A stretch of 64,000 nucleotides of DNA. Origin: Cryptomeria japonica (taxonomy: Eukaryota > Streptophyta > Pinopsida > Cupressales > Cupressaceae). Location of the stretch: NCBI RefSeq assembly GCF_030272615.1, contig NC_081408.1, positions 310,038,383-310,102,382 of the forward strand, given 5' to 3'. Each line of letters starts with the position of its first letter. The stretch's first letter is position 1. A program made the position numbers and the translations under genes. Of this stretch, positions 12,374 to 24,930 are shown piece after piece. The notes below the pieces were generated by a model. The model did not search any database and had not been told where the DNA came from. It worked only from the letters and a program-made list of their open reading frames with translations.

Positions 12374-14190
12374 ATTATCTCTCCCAGCGATGGGGGGGGT
12401 TAATAAAATGTCCTCTTTTTTTATATATATATTTTTTTTTTCATTTTATTTTATTTCGTTTTTAACAGAAATCTCTGGTAAAAATAACAAAACCCAGACC
12501 CAGTCCCTAAACTGCCAGAATGCAGTTCAAAATTTGCTAAATAAATATATATATATATATTTTTAAAAGAAACAATATATGTAAGCATTTCAAAAGGATG
12601 AATGACTCATCAAACACACAGTTTGGAAACACTATTTTGCAATATTTTCCAGCAAACCCTCTTTTTTCTGAAAACAAACACAGTCACAGCCATTTCTCTT
12701 TTTTTTTGTTTCTTTTTTCAGAATAACCAAAATATCAAAATGGGGGAAGATTTCCAAATAACAGTTCATGGTTTTCCTTCAAACACACAAAAATAGTTTC
12801 AAAGTCTCTTAGATAGGTAAGATTTACTAACTCATAAGGCAAAAATCTTGATCCAATGTCCACCATGATTTCAAACTAGAACTCAGATTTTCAAGAGAGA
12901 AACAAACACATTTCTTTTTGGTTTTAAATGCAATACAAGATACACAAGAGACCTACTTCCCATTAGCATTCTTGGCATGAATTTGAGGAAGAGCTCCACC
13001 TGCAACTCCAAGCAAGAAAGAAAAAAACTCCATTTTCTCCCCCATTTTCCCCTCCAAAAGAGAACCCCCAAAATGTCTACAAAACTAGATTAAAAGGAGG
13101 AACCCTAATTTTGCCCTAATTTTCAATTTCCAAATTAGGCATTTATTTTTAAAATAAAATGGATGAAAATGAAAATGGAAGTCATTCATTTACATTATTT
13201 AATACATCTTATTCGCTTTCCTTATCAAAATTAAAATGCTTCTATTTCTTATTGCGTTTTTAAATTTTAATTTCTCAATATAAATTTTAGGCCTACTTCT
13301 TATTTCGAACTATTGACCGGGTAAGGCATTTTGGTTAATTTAATTTTCTAAAAATCAATCCTTTTATACTATATCAACTATACGAGTAAAAAGGAAATAA
13401 TTTCTTTTAAATAATAATAATTTACCCTTTTTCTTCCAAAATGCGAAAAATGAGTAATTTATTTCTATCTCCCAAATGACTTTAAATTTTTCCTTTCCAA
13501 AACGCATAACTCATTATTTTAAAATTAGCTATTAAATTAACTCGCTATAACATAATAAAGCGACATTTTTAAATAAATGACTAATCTAATGCAAGAGTCT
13601 TATTTATTCTAATTTCTCAACTACAAATGCGTAAATGTTACAAATGCGTAAATGAGCACACTAACCCAAGTTAAATACCTTAAGCTTGCTACATTAATAA
13701 TTTAAGGCAATCTCTTAAATTAATGATTAATCATATAAAGGAAGCTACCCATTTAAATTTCTAAATTACTAATGTGCTCGTCTACTCATAAATTTTGAAT
13801 TTAATACTTAGGATAACAAACCTCACTTACCTCGTGCAAGGCACGCAAAGTGAGGGAGTCTTCCAAATCTCTCGACACGTGTCCCAATGAAAAGCAAGCC
13901 CCATGAATCCACACACGATGCTCACCTAACCATGGCTAAGGCAAGACGAGAGTTATATGACCACCAAATCCGAATTCTAAAGATGAAGGAGGCATACTCA
14001 ACCTTGCAAATCCCAAAGGAGATGAACCTTGCCCTAAGCGGTGTTGTACCTGCAATCTCTTGCACCCATGAATTCATACAAGCATGCATATACATATACA
14101 TATTCAATGAAGGTGTTAGCTCAAGATTTATCACAAGGGTTAGGAACAATTACATTTACATGAAAATCGATGCAAAAGCACAATAATAAG

Positions 14191-17100
14191 TGTAGTACCC
14201 CGTTTTGATCAGACTTATTAGACTATCTTTGTGTTGCAGTTTACTATTCAGTTGACACTTTATTGCTCAACATTTTGCAGACGTATTTGATATTATTTCA
14301 TGTTTATCTGGATATTGGATGCATGAGTTATTTTCAGTATTTTAGTATTGGTGATTTCTAGTATTTCATGGATTATTGCTCGTACTGACATCTTACTTTA
14401 TCTAGGCGATGTGTCATATATATGTTGCGTGTTTGCTATTGTATTGGATGCAAGGGGACGATTTTCCTTCACTCGTTTCGATGAGACAGGGAACGTCCCG
14501 ATTCTCCTTCATCGGTGTGCATGCCGTGTATTCTATATTTATATGCATGTATGTGTGCTTCGGTGATGCAGGATATTGCAGGTACAAGTACCGGGTAGGT
14601 ACAGGGTATCGTCTCCACCTGGCTTCACAGGTCTGAGCGTGCCTTATATGTCCGATGGGAGTGGAGGAGATAGCTTTTGACCCTAGTCCTTACCTCAGTC
14701 TTTATTTGTGAGTGCCGTCAGTCGGTCGTTCATCCCTTTTGTTCGAATTTCGAGTCTTTTTACTTTTCCTCGATTTGCGTGCCATAGTGGTTCGGTTTTT
14801 TTTTAAAAGTATAAGTTGTCATTATTTTTCGGCTTGAGCGATTTATTTCTTATTATGCCTTATGTCTTGAATCAAGCTTAATTGATTAGTTTATTAGATT
14901 TTAACTTTTAGTTGCATATTCTGGAAAAGTAATCGTGTTTAGATCCAACGGAAGAAGTAGAATAGATTAGTTAATTGTTTTTATTATATGCAAATAAAGT
15001 TAACTCATTGTTTTTCCTATTTAGTAGAAAAGTTGATTTAATTGATATATATGAAAAATGTAATTTTCAAGAAGAGGGAATTTTCATTTATTTGTTTGGA
15101 GGAATATGAAAAAAAGAAAAAAGAAAAGAAAAGAAAGTCAATTGTGGGATTTTAATATTTTTTTTAAATAGAAATTTTGCAACCTAGAAAATTAGGTTAA
15201 AAGATTGTCTTACAAAATTATTTTAGAGGAGATTTTGGGGGTTATGCTTATTTTGGAGGAGAAAGAAATTCTGAAAAAAAAATTGCTTGAAGGGTGGAAT
15301 TGGGTTTGAACTAGCTGGGATTCCTGCTGAAGCATACCATTCTTGCTTGGAAATTATAGAGGTTGGTTTAATTCTTGCTTATTTCAACAAAAAAATCCTT
15401 GCTTTCTTCCCATTTTCTGTTATTTGTTTAAAAGCTTGAATTGTGAATTTTGGGTGTTGGGTGTTTGTTTGTCATGGGGTTGTGGAAGAAGGATTCTATC
15501 AATTTGTTATCAAATTCAAACTTAATCTTTCTCCATGTAGTTTCTTAACTAAATTTATATTGTTTCATCTTTGCTTGTGCAAGAAATTTCTTAGTTTATT
15601 TTGCTGGTTGTAATTGGAAATTTTGTTGGGTTTTAGTAGTGTTATGCTGGCAAAATTTTGCCAAGCATTCATAAAATACCTCCCCCTGGTAATTTCCAGT
15701 TTAAAAATGATGGTCATGAGTTAAATTTCCTTGTTCATGCTTGTTGGGAGCAAATAAATTCAATCGGGGTTTGGGGATTAAGTTTATTCCCATTTAATTA
15801 AATTTTTAGAGCAAACTGGGCTGATTTGAATGAAATTTTATTGCCCCTGTTTTGTCTCAGAAGATTTTGTTTGTTTGCTGGTAAAATTTGGCATTACCAG
15901 TGACTTCTACATTCTTCTTTTTGTTTGTATGTTTGATAAAATGATGGGGCTGGGAAATTAATTTTTAGTTTTGTTTTACCAGAGGTGAAACCTCTGTCTC
16001 TGTTTTTAGTTTTTGCCTTTGTTATGGTCTCTGTCATTTTTATTTAAAAATGAGTTTTAAATTGTTTTTTTTATAAAACAAAAAAAAAGTTAATTAAATT
16101 ATGAAATCAATTCATTGGGGGCGGTGGCGGGGAGCTGGGCTCGACCCAGCCACGCACCCCTCCTTTACCTTGCAGCTCGCTGCATTTCCCCCAGTTTGGG
16201 GTTAGCAGCAAGCGCTGCTTTCCCCAGACTGAGGATGCAGCAAGCGCTGCATTCCCCAGTCTGGGAACAGCAGGCTTGCTGCGTGGGAGCTTGGGGGCCC
16301 CACGTTGGGGTTTTTAAATTGTTTTTTTAATTTTTTTTTTGGTTAGTTTTAAAAAAAAATGAAAATAATATTATAAAATGTTAGTGGTTTAAATAAAATT
16401 CATTAGTGTTATTTTGTGTTAATATTAAGTGATAATATATAGTTATTTAAACAATAATAACAATATGTTATTATTTAATATTAAATAATAATAATATGTT
16501 AATTGTAGTTTGTAATGATGTTGAGATTAATTAATAATTTTTTTAATTTTAATGATGAGGATTATTTGCTTGGTATCGTGAAAATAATTTAAACGATTTA
16601 GAGGTTAGTATTAATGTTGGAATTAAGGAAAGTTTAGGTTAAATTTGATATTAGTGTTGTTATCCAAGTATTGAAAAATAATCGTATGATGATTGTATTC
16701 GAAAAATAGTTGTTATTTGGAAGTATTTTATATTAGCCGATATTTACATTTGTTTAATTTGATTTAAATGTTGACTGCTCAAAGAAAGATTGCTTGTGTA
16801 GGATCTTGTGTTTTTATAATTGCAGTCTAGTTGTTTTAATGTCGTCGCATTATGTTTAAAACTGTCATTATGTTGTCGATGTTTACCCTTGGTCAGGTGT
16901 CGATGTTCAAACCTTGAGGAAGTGGGCTGTTATGTGTTATGTCCCTAATGGTCAACTTTGGGTTTGTGACTGTGAGTCCTCCACCTGTTTTATGTCTGGA
17001 TAATTTATGGTTGTTAGTCCACCATAGAGTTCTCATAGATAGTCTTATCCAGTTAGTGACCTAGTAGAGAGAGTGGCTTTCAGGCGGGGGCCGCACCCAA

Positions 17101-18129
17101 AGTGGATGGCAGGATAACCCCTCGAAAGTCAGCTATTAAGTGATAACCTAATAATTTGTTTAGGGGGTGGGTAGTTATTAAATTAATTAAGATAATGCAC
17201 CCCGTACACGGTTGAGTGCTTGTATAGGCTCAAGGTGTTTGGGAAGGCTTGGAATGGCAAACCTACCACCTTGTCCTCACGAAAGGATGGTAGGGTCCGC
17301 ATGATGCTTAGATGGAGCCGGGGGTTCGGGAGAGGTTACCAGGATAACCCATGATGGGGGCCGGGACCTATGGAGACCTACCTAGGGTAACCATGTTAAG
17401 CCATGTGATGACACTCTCTCTCTAGGGTTGCTAGTGTTTTGTGAGTCAAGTCTCTTGTGTACTGCGGAGTCATGTGTACTGTTGTACTTTTCTTTCTTGC
17501 TTGAGGGTCGTCTGCTATCTCCTAGCACGGTGGGGTGGTTCCATTTTGGGACCACATGGTCGGGTGGTAGTGCCACTTCCCATCGGATATCTTGTTCCTA
17601 CCTTCATGCGAGGATTGGCTTCGCCGGTGCATCTTGGTTCTTGCTTCATGTAGTACTTATGTTCTTGATTTTGTACCTTGAGGCCCGTGTGGTCATTGTA
17701 TCAGCAACTTGTAACCTTTGTATTTTATTGTTCTATGGAAGCCATGTAATTTATGGAATATTGTAATTTAGGTTCATGGGATATATATTGTTTCAATTAT
17801 CTTTCCTATTATGTATAAATGAATCTTTGGAAGTATGTATGTTGTAAATCTTTAAGTCTATCTTTTGGAGATCAATTTATGAATATGAATTATTTTATCG
17901 TTATTGGCTTTCCTTAATTTAAATGGATGATTGGATTAATATTGTGATGTGGTTTTAATTTGAAGTAATCTTCGTTGGTAACCCTTTAGGATGTAATGTT
18001 AGTCTTCCACTTATGTTATTTATTGAGCAAAGTTATGATTATTTCCTTTAATCTTTAAAAAAAAATTATTGCGCCTTTTAGTTGCCTTGTTGTGTTGCGA
18101 TCCTTTAGGGTTCCTGGCGGGGCATTACA
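14191..18129 (+). mobile_element. Nested solo LTR, 3.9 kb, ATAAG target duplication
   Basis: The inserted block starts TGTAGTACCCCG and ends CGGGGCATTACA, complementary TG...CA termini. It is flanked by ATAAG at 14186-14190 and 18130-18134, and the uninterrupted partner LTR has a single ATAAG at the matching site near 26570. No internal copy of the start, primer site or coding domain is visible, so it is a single LTR. Its last bases (TTCCTGGCGGGGCATTACA) closely match the minus-strand end of the host LTR, so host and guest belong to related families in opposite orientation. It contains a GC-rich palindrome island. Open frames such as 16115-16330 and 17428-17766 fall in the LTR and show no protein features. 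Confidence 0.9.
16117..16310. repeat. GC-rich palindrome island in the nested LTR
   Basis: Palindromes follow one another: GCTGGG/CCCAGC (16134-16150), TGCAG/CTGCA (16171-16184), AGCAGC/GCTGCT (16204-16219) and TGCAGC/GCTGCA (16236-16251). They are interleaved with CCCCAG.../...TGGGG pairs such as that at 16252-16267. The first pair of the AGCAGC and TGCAGC hairpins differs (A.T against T.A) but stays complementary. The block ends with GGGGGCCCCACGT, which resembles the GGGGGCCCACGTGG edge of the element A island read on its own strand. Both islands sit about 1.9-2.0 kb from the LTR 5' end. Confidence 0.8.
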
Positions 18130-18264
18130 ATAAGTATGCACAGTTATTTATATTATCTAAACTACACATTTCACCATGGTTAACCTACCCTTCAAGAATG
18201 CCACATAGAAAGTCAATCATGGTCAAACGGGTTTTACAAGTCTAACTAGGGTATGGGCATTACA

Positions 18265-18278
18265 TTCTCCCCCCCTAG
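18265..18278 (-). promoter_or_regulatory. Polypurine tract of element A
   Basis: On the minus strand this reads CTAGGGGGGGAGAA and is followed directly by the LTR start TGTAATGCCC. This is the expected position and composition for the plus-strand primer of reverse transcription. Confidence 0.9.
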
Positions 18279-18282
18279 GCTC

Positions 18283-18304
18283 CGACTTACTCCTGGAAGT
18301 CGCA
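18283..18304 (-). promoter_or_regulatory. Conserved pre-PPT hairpin block (element A)
   Basis: Plus-strand arms CGACTT (18283-18288) and AAGTCG (18297-18302) enclose the 8-nt loop ACTCCTGG. The same 22 bases occur without a mismatch at 32303-32324 in element C, again a few bases from the polypurine tract, while the bases around them differ. Conservation at the same place in two families points to a signal used in replication or RNA handling. That role is inferred. Confidence 0.75.
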
Positions 18305-21300
18305 AAGCTAAACGGAAGTCCTGCAACACTTATTAGTCCTTAAACTCAATTAACAATTATCAGTTTGTACAAATAAGTGTTTTTTCAACAATTTAAAACA
18401 TTATTCATAACTCCTCTATGAGTGTCATTATCCATCAACAAAAATGCATCTATCATCAATTCACATCTTCAAATATTCTATAATTTACACACAATCGTAG
18501 TAGAGAAACATGACTTTTTCCCTTTTTATTAAACAAAATTAAAGCAATTAAAATACATATAGACATAGTTATCCTTCTCATTTATCATACATGACAAGAA
18601 AACATGCTCTCAAGGTTAATTTCTTTCACCAATTCCTCTCTTTCACAAGATTTTATCGCATAGAACTAGCTTCACATATCAATTCTTTTTACAACCAAGT
18701 TAACTTTCGTCAAATAAGAGCAATGTAAGAACTCAATTGTTTACATTTTTCAGACATACAAGAGCCTTTCCAATGACTATGCCCCATAACATAGTGACAA
18801 GTTAATACCATTTAATCCATGATTACACATAATATCCATCCGCAAGACTGGTTTGCACAACACAATAGGCCACATGTGAGCATGTCAAATGCTCGGTCAA
18901 AGGTAACATATATGATCCACATCTCTATGCCTGCTCTCAAAATAAATACATGATCAACAAATGTCCAACATCTCACTCGAGGGCTTGATGGTGCTAGGGT
19001 ACACCATAGCGGTGCTTCCTTCCATACAAGTCCCTCGTGAATATCCCTTGTTGTGTAAGGTGTTTAGCCTCCAAGAGATAGTCACCACTCATAGGTAGGT
19101 AGTGGATCCTAGCTGTTTCATAGCCTCACATACCTCCATCCTCAAGGTTCCCTGCGTCTACTTCCTTGTATACACTCATCCAAGCCCGTCTCCTACATTC
19201 TTGGAGAGGAATTCACATTGCAACACAAGACCAGCATACGAAAACAACAAGGATAAACCAGTTTAGCCACCAAAGTACAAAATATTAAAGATAATAATTG
19301 TCAATTCCAACAATAAATCAAGAAAATAATTTCTGGATTTGCAACATCAAGTCAAGTAAGATCAAGATTGCAAGATCGTGGCTAAACTGTCAAAGTCAAA
19401 GTAAAATAAATTGCTGGCCCACAAGGAAATAAATAAATAAATAAAAGAAATTCATAAGTGCACATTACATCACTACGTGACTAATAGCTAGCCACCAACG
19501 AGGAAGGAAGGAACAATCGTCTAGCTATCCTAGTAGCTCATCATGTGGTGTGTCCAAGTCACACATCCACATGGCATGGCAGTGTGCACCTCGACATCAC
19601 CCCGCATCATGTCGTCATGTGGCATGGCTCTACCCTATACCTAGCGGTAGGCCGCATGGAAATGTCTACTACATCCCGCATCGTGTCTCAACACGGCATG
19701 GCAATACTCCAAGCGGACAAAGCATGTAATGGACGTATCCCACATGGCAGTGTACCCCGCAGATAAGGCACGCGCTGGTCACACTCCGCATAGCGATGTT
19801 CCTCTTAGGATACTCGCCGTAAGCCAGAGGTATACATGGCTAAGGTCTACCCACAAGTCTACCAACACTAGTCAGTTGGCAACTTATGCAAGAAAATAAC
19901 ACGCCTCTCATGAAGACAAGGCAACAGATGCTCCAATAGAATCCAACAATATGCTCAAAAACTATCATCTATGTGCTCAAAGTAAAGGATGGGAATAAGG
20001 CTGGCACACATGAACCTCGTAAATCAGTTCATCACAAGGGGAAGTATTGAGTACACCTATGTTATAGTTTCATTACAAAACCATACTTTTCCTCGAAATA
20101 GGGAAGCTAAAGTCACTTCGCGTCAACATTATTCGTACGCTGTTCATACTATTCAAGGAACGGTGACTTCTACTACTACCCCTTCACATACTGACTTATC
20201 AACAACCCGTGGGTTGGCACTCAGTAAGGAAACAAATAAGAAACATCACATAGATAGGTATGGTTTTCCCATACTCATAAACAAACATATTCCCCATGGT
20301 TGATTACTTCACCACCCCATGGGCACACAAAACAAGTATGGGTTTTCCCACAACACACACAAAATAGCACCATTACTAGTTTAGTCACATTTACAGGGAG
20401 TACTTTATATTATGCTAACATATACTTAAGGGAAGCTTTAATTATGCTTTACACATGAATCACCAAACAAAGTTTACTCTAGATCCACGTACTGAAATTT
20501 TCAACAATTCAAGTTTACACAAAGAAATAACATCATTCTGATATCTTTCCCAATCTTCCCTAAGCATTTTCATTCACATTACTAACTATGCAATTTCCCT
20601 TTTCAAGATGAAAAACTTTCCCCTTTCAACTAGAAGCCCAAAGCAACATACAATGTCATATGTGTTGTAACAAAATTTCTTCTTAAATCAGTGCATTCCA
20701 AATAGTATTTCAAAGACAACAATTCCTATATTTTAGACAAGAGGAGGAAGAGAGTTGGAAAATCAACTATTTCCTACGAATACACAAGAATTTCAAAATC
20801 ACACCATATACTCGGATATAAGTTTATCATCTGAGTTGCACGGTTTTCATTTTGCTATCTTTTAGGAAGGTGTCGAAGCATCCTAACATGACATTTCTAA
20901 TCATTATTGTTGCACTATAATGTTCTAGTTTTCCGATCAAGAATTCAAGACAACCAAACTTTCTTTTGTAATACAAGTCTTCTTGAGAACAATTGCTATT
21001 TGTAATACAATACAATACAATAATACATCAAATTTAACATTGAAAATTTATAATACGACAAGGGGGTAAATGAAGAGCCATCTCCTAGATTTTTACTCAT
21101 TTAATGCATACAAATCAGCAAGTCTTTCATTTACTCTTTCTTAAACACAATAGGGAAAATATCTAAATCCAAAGCAAGTTAAATGGTGCGTCACTTAATA
21201 GGTCCTAAGTCACACTAGTTGAATGAGCACATAAAACAATCTTTTGAGGAGCACATTAGTTCACTCTTGAAGCTACTACAATATGTCCTCTTCTGGTATT

Positions 21301-22045
21301 CCTTTCACATCAAGCAATTTTCACCAAAATCACTATGCGCATATTAAAGCACCTTACTTAAGATGAAATTTAATTATATTACTCCTACCAAGCACATGGA
21401 GAACCCTTTAATGCAAACATACCATTTTCTATCATTAACCAAAAATTAACTCCCAAGTCATTCCCTTCCTCAATTTAAAACACAAAACATTATGAGACTC
21501 ACACAAGGGCTCAAGATATATCATCCTTTCTCTTGCAATAAGGAAACTTAAATAAGAGATAGCTACACATATCAATTCCTGTTAATTTACTTAGAGAGAG
21601 AAGAGGAAGAGTCATAATCACTCAATTTACTACATAATAAGCATTAGCATTTGCCATACTAGTCTGTCAAGTGGACAATCATTAAGATAGATCAAACCAT
21701 AAACAAGCACATTTCGTACTTTCAGATTCAAGATATTAACAACCAACCCAGATGGATTAGTCAAAAGAGTAAAACAACGCAAGAACGAAGGTACATACGA
21801 ATCCTTTTCAAAGTAAGATAAATCATAGACCAAGACCTCAATAAGCAGACAAAACACCCATAATTATTTCTAAAACACCCACATCAACAAGGTGAAAACA
21901 AGGTGTGAATGCACACGTTACACACAAGTAGGGTTTGTTAAATCACACCCTCACATCAAGGTGGACAAGCATACAACATAAGGTAGACACACACACACCA
22001 ACTAAGGGCACAAGGAAAACCAAAGATCCCAGTGTTGCAACTTGG
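18305..22045 (-). other. Element A internal region, non-coding
   Basis: About 3.7 kb between the pre-PPT block and the primer site shows no gag or pol motif in any frame. The small open frames (19545-19766, 19989-20303, 20827-21015, 21630-21857) have no recognisable features. The region 19541-19805 is a GC-richer degenerate array of CCGCATGGCAATGT-like units, and the rest is AC-rich on the plus strand. This fits the non-coding interior expected of a LARD, perhaps retaining RNA packaging signals. Confidence 0.75.
19541..19805. repeat. Degenerate CCGCATGGC-type repeat array
   Basis: Imperfect units recur about every 20-40 bp around CCACATGGCATGG, CCGCATCATGTCG, CCGCATGGAAATGTC, CCGCATCGTGTC, CACATGGCAGTGTACC and CCGCATAGCGATGTTCC. 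The array is clearly GC-richer than its surroundings and lies mid-interior in element A. The 74-codon open frame over it follows from the lack of AT-rich stop codons. Confidence 0.6.
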
Positions 22046-22057
22046 GCTCTGATACCA
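22046..22057 (-). promoter_or_regulatory. Primer binding site of element A (tRNA-Met type)
   Basis: On the minus strand it reads TGGTATCAGAGC, the standard 12-nt plant initiator-tRNA-Met complement. It lies two bases inside the 5' LTR, which ends at 22060. It fixes the element's orientation as minus. Confidence 0.95.
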
Positions 22058-22059
22058 AG

Positions 22060-24895
22060 TGTAATGCCCTGCCAGGAAACCCCTAAGGGTTTAAGTTAAA
22101 AACACTGAAATAGAGTGTAAATTTTTATTTTTTTTAAATAATAATTAAGAGCGTTAATGAAAAGTTACAACATTAAGATAGTTTGAAGTTAACTCAGTTC
22201 ATAATTAGACACAACATTAAGATACATTGGAGTTATCTGACAACTTAGATATCACAGCGGAAGGCTAAAACGATCCTAAGGAGTTTCCCAACGCGATTAC
22301 ATAACCTCACACCTAACTCAACTTGCGTCATTAGATCCATTAAACTGGATATTTAAATTACGAGATAATGCATAGATCTTGATTAAATATGTGCTCAATG
22401 GTTTGACACCTTATAACTTTAGGAAGCGTTCATTTACCTTGGTTGGTTAGGAGACCATCGAGAGGTTAATTACCCAATGCACTTTAATTCATAATTTCAT
22501 TAGGAGGCCTCCCAATAGGTTCAAGCATTTTAAATATAACAAAGTTCATTCATTAGGGTTTTAAGATAACCATCCACACTTGACATCATCCTTTAATGCT
22601 ATAAATATGCTTAACGAGATTCATTCATATAGGGTTAAACTATGGTTAATAGAATGCGGATTCCTTCATTTGATTTTATTATATTCACCCACATTTGATA
22701 TCTTTATTATATATTAAAAGCATGGTTAATAAAAAAAAATTCATTCCTTAAGGATTAACTACAGTTAGTAGAGTGAGATCCCTTCATTCGATTTCATGCA
22801 TAGCCAACTAATGAGTTGTAGTTCTTATTTGAAAGATAAAATGTGAGTAGCCTTAGAATTCATTCGAAGTTTTGATAAAGCAAATAAATAGACTAATTCT
22901 ATTAGGGTGGATATGCATTAGGACACACGAGTGCATCCTTTAACTTAAGATATTGTTAGCTAGATGTTATTCATCATTTCAAGGTTTGAATAATAAGATC
23001 ATAGTGACATCCTTCTATTAGGATTAAAATACAATTATCTGATTTCATATCACTCTTTTTTTTTGTCTTTTTGTTAAATGAAGTTAATATGCAAGAGATA
23101 CTTTTACTAAGATTTAATGTATAAACAACAAATCAATTATTTTCCCATTTTAGATCAATTTTAGCAATCATGAGGGATTCCTTTTTATAAGGATTAAAAT
23201 ATGGACATCTAATTGAGTTCACCCAATTATAAAATTAATCTGGTGAGGATTATTGGTTATAATTGCAACATAAATGACTAATTATATTCATCCATTGTAG
23301 TGGAAGATCATTAACATAGCGTTGCTCATTTAAGAAGATAAAAGTAATTTTCCTACTTGTTGATCATCCTTTATATTCCAACTTAGAGATTATAACATTA
23401 ATTCTATCTTCATTTCCCTTACTCATTTATTCAATTTACATGCTTAATAACAAGTTAATCCAATGATGTATTCTAGCAAGATTCTTTCCACTATTACAAT
23501 TTAAATTATCGTATTTTAAATACTCTACCATAATCATAATTTTCATTGTCTTATGAATCTGATTTACTGCATTCCTCAAGATGTCTGATTTTGTGCATTT
23601 GATTTAAATTCGTTAATTTTCCATCATACACTTATGCAAGAATACAACCATTCATGATAATTTAAAGCATAAAACAAAGTAAGCTAAAAGAACATCCCAC
23701 AACACAGATATGATCTCGGAGTTCACCCCTAAAGGGCTACATCTCCGGGTCTGCTCAACTGCAAGACCCCTCTAGCATTTAATATAGTTAAGGTTACATA
23801 TTTACATGTCTTTACAATCTTTCCTTTTAGGCGATCACCACCATACTACAAATGACCATTTCGGTCAGTAAATACATCTCTACAAGATTTCCAACTAAGT
23901 TCACATAAATGTAAGCATTCTCGTTCGGGTATTTTACTTAATCCTTAGATAAACATCACTGACATGTTGGTCTAGAACTGTGCACTAGTACCCCCCCCCC
24001 CAATGATTTATAAATCCCTTGCATATATATAAAACAAGTATATGTGAATCTCAATTATATCTATCCGATTAGAATTATCGTCTGAACACTAAGGGTTAAT
24101 TCATGGACTGTATTTGTTACGAAGGGACCAAGAAGCCACATATAATTAATATTATATGTTGATATAAGAAATTCCTAAAATATCATTTATTAAATATCCA
24201 CATTTAACCATAGTTTATAATTAGTAATTATTATTGCCAGTTATACAAATCAGAGTGTGGCAAAAACATATATCTCTATATGAGTTATCGAATTTTCAAT
24301 ATTCTAAATTCCATATATTATTTATTACTCAACTTAAATCATATTAAATAAATAAGGAAGAAAGGTCTAAATTTAAATAATAAAAAAAAACTCCATATAA
24401 AGTCAATATAATTTCTTCCCCCTTTTTTTTTTAATTTATTTATTAACATATCCTAAATTTATTGTTTTATTGTTTTCTTTTGTTTAAAACAATAAAAAAA
24501 ATAAAAACTAATTAATAAATAAAATTTTTAAAAACAATAAACACAATGAAACTGGGGTTACCCACGTGGAACACCACGTGGGCCCCCTTGGTAGCCATGC
24601 TACCATTGGTAGCGCTGCTACCAAATGGTAGCAGGCCGCTACCCTTGGTAGCGCTGCTACCATTTGGTAGCAGTTCTACCAGTGGTAGCGCTACTACCAG
24701 CTGGTAGCAGTAGCTACCGTGGTAGCCATTATCTCTCCCAGCGATGGGGGGGGGGAATAAAATGTCCTCTTTTTTTTTATATATATATTTTTTTTTCATT
24801 TTATTTTATTTCGTTTTTAACAAAAATCTCTAGTAAAAATAACAAAACCCAGACCCAGTCCCTAAACTGCCAGAATGCAGTTCAAAATTTGCTAA

Positions 24896-24930
<35 letters not shown>

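Larger units (their letters stand above)
9699..18264 (-). repeat. Element A 3' LTR, split by a nested solo LTR
   Basis: On the minus strand it starts TGTAATGCCC at 18264 and ends at 9699. Removing the 14191-18129 insertion and one ATAAG copy leaves about 4.62 kb, matching the 4.63-kb partner at 22060-26693. Differences include an 18-C run at 11630-11647 against 11 C in the partner, 8 AT units near 12545 against about 14, and a 9-bp gain in the partner near 25879. Short open frames, such as 13887-14186, occur in both LTR copies and are not genes. Confidence 0.95.

Noticed and set aside
13887-14186. 99-codon open frame, repeated almost identically at 26260-26559
   Set aside because: It is duplicated because it lies in both LTRs of element A; there are no domains or codon features, and it overlaps an equally long open frame on the opposite strand.
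17428-17766. 112-codon open frame
   Set aside because: It lies inside the nested LTR, overlaps open frames on both strands, and has no recognisable motif or start context.
14191-18129. Nested insertion considered as a complete small element
   Set aside because: No internal copy of its termini, no primer site and no PPT; 5-bp duplications outside fit a solo LTR.
18283-18304. Hairpin considered as a transcription terminator
   Set aside because: No T-run follows and intrinsic terminators are not expected in nuclear plant DNA; its exact recurrence before another PPT points to a retroelement signal.
22046-22057. tRNA-like 12-mers (also at 54729 and 62966) considered as tRNA genes
   Set aside because: Only the primer-site complement is present at each place; no cloverleaf sequence surrounds them.
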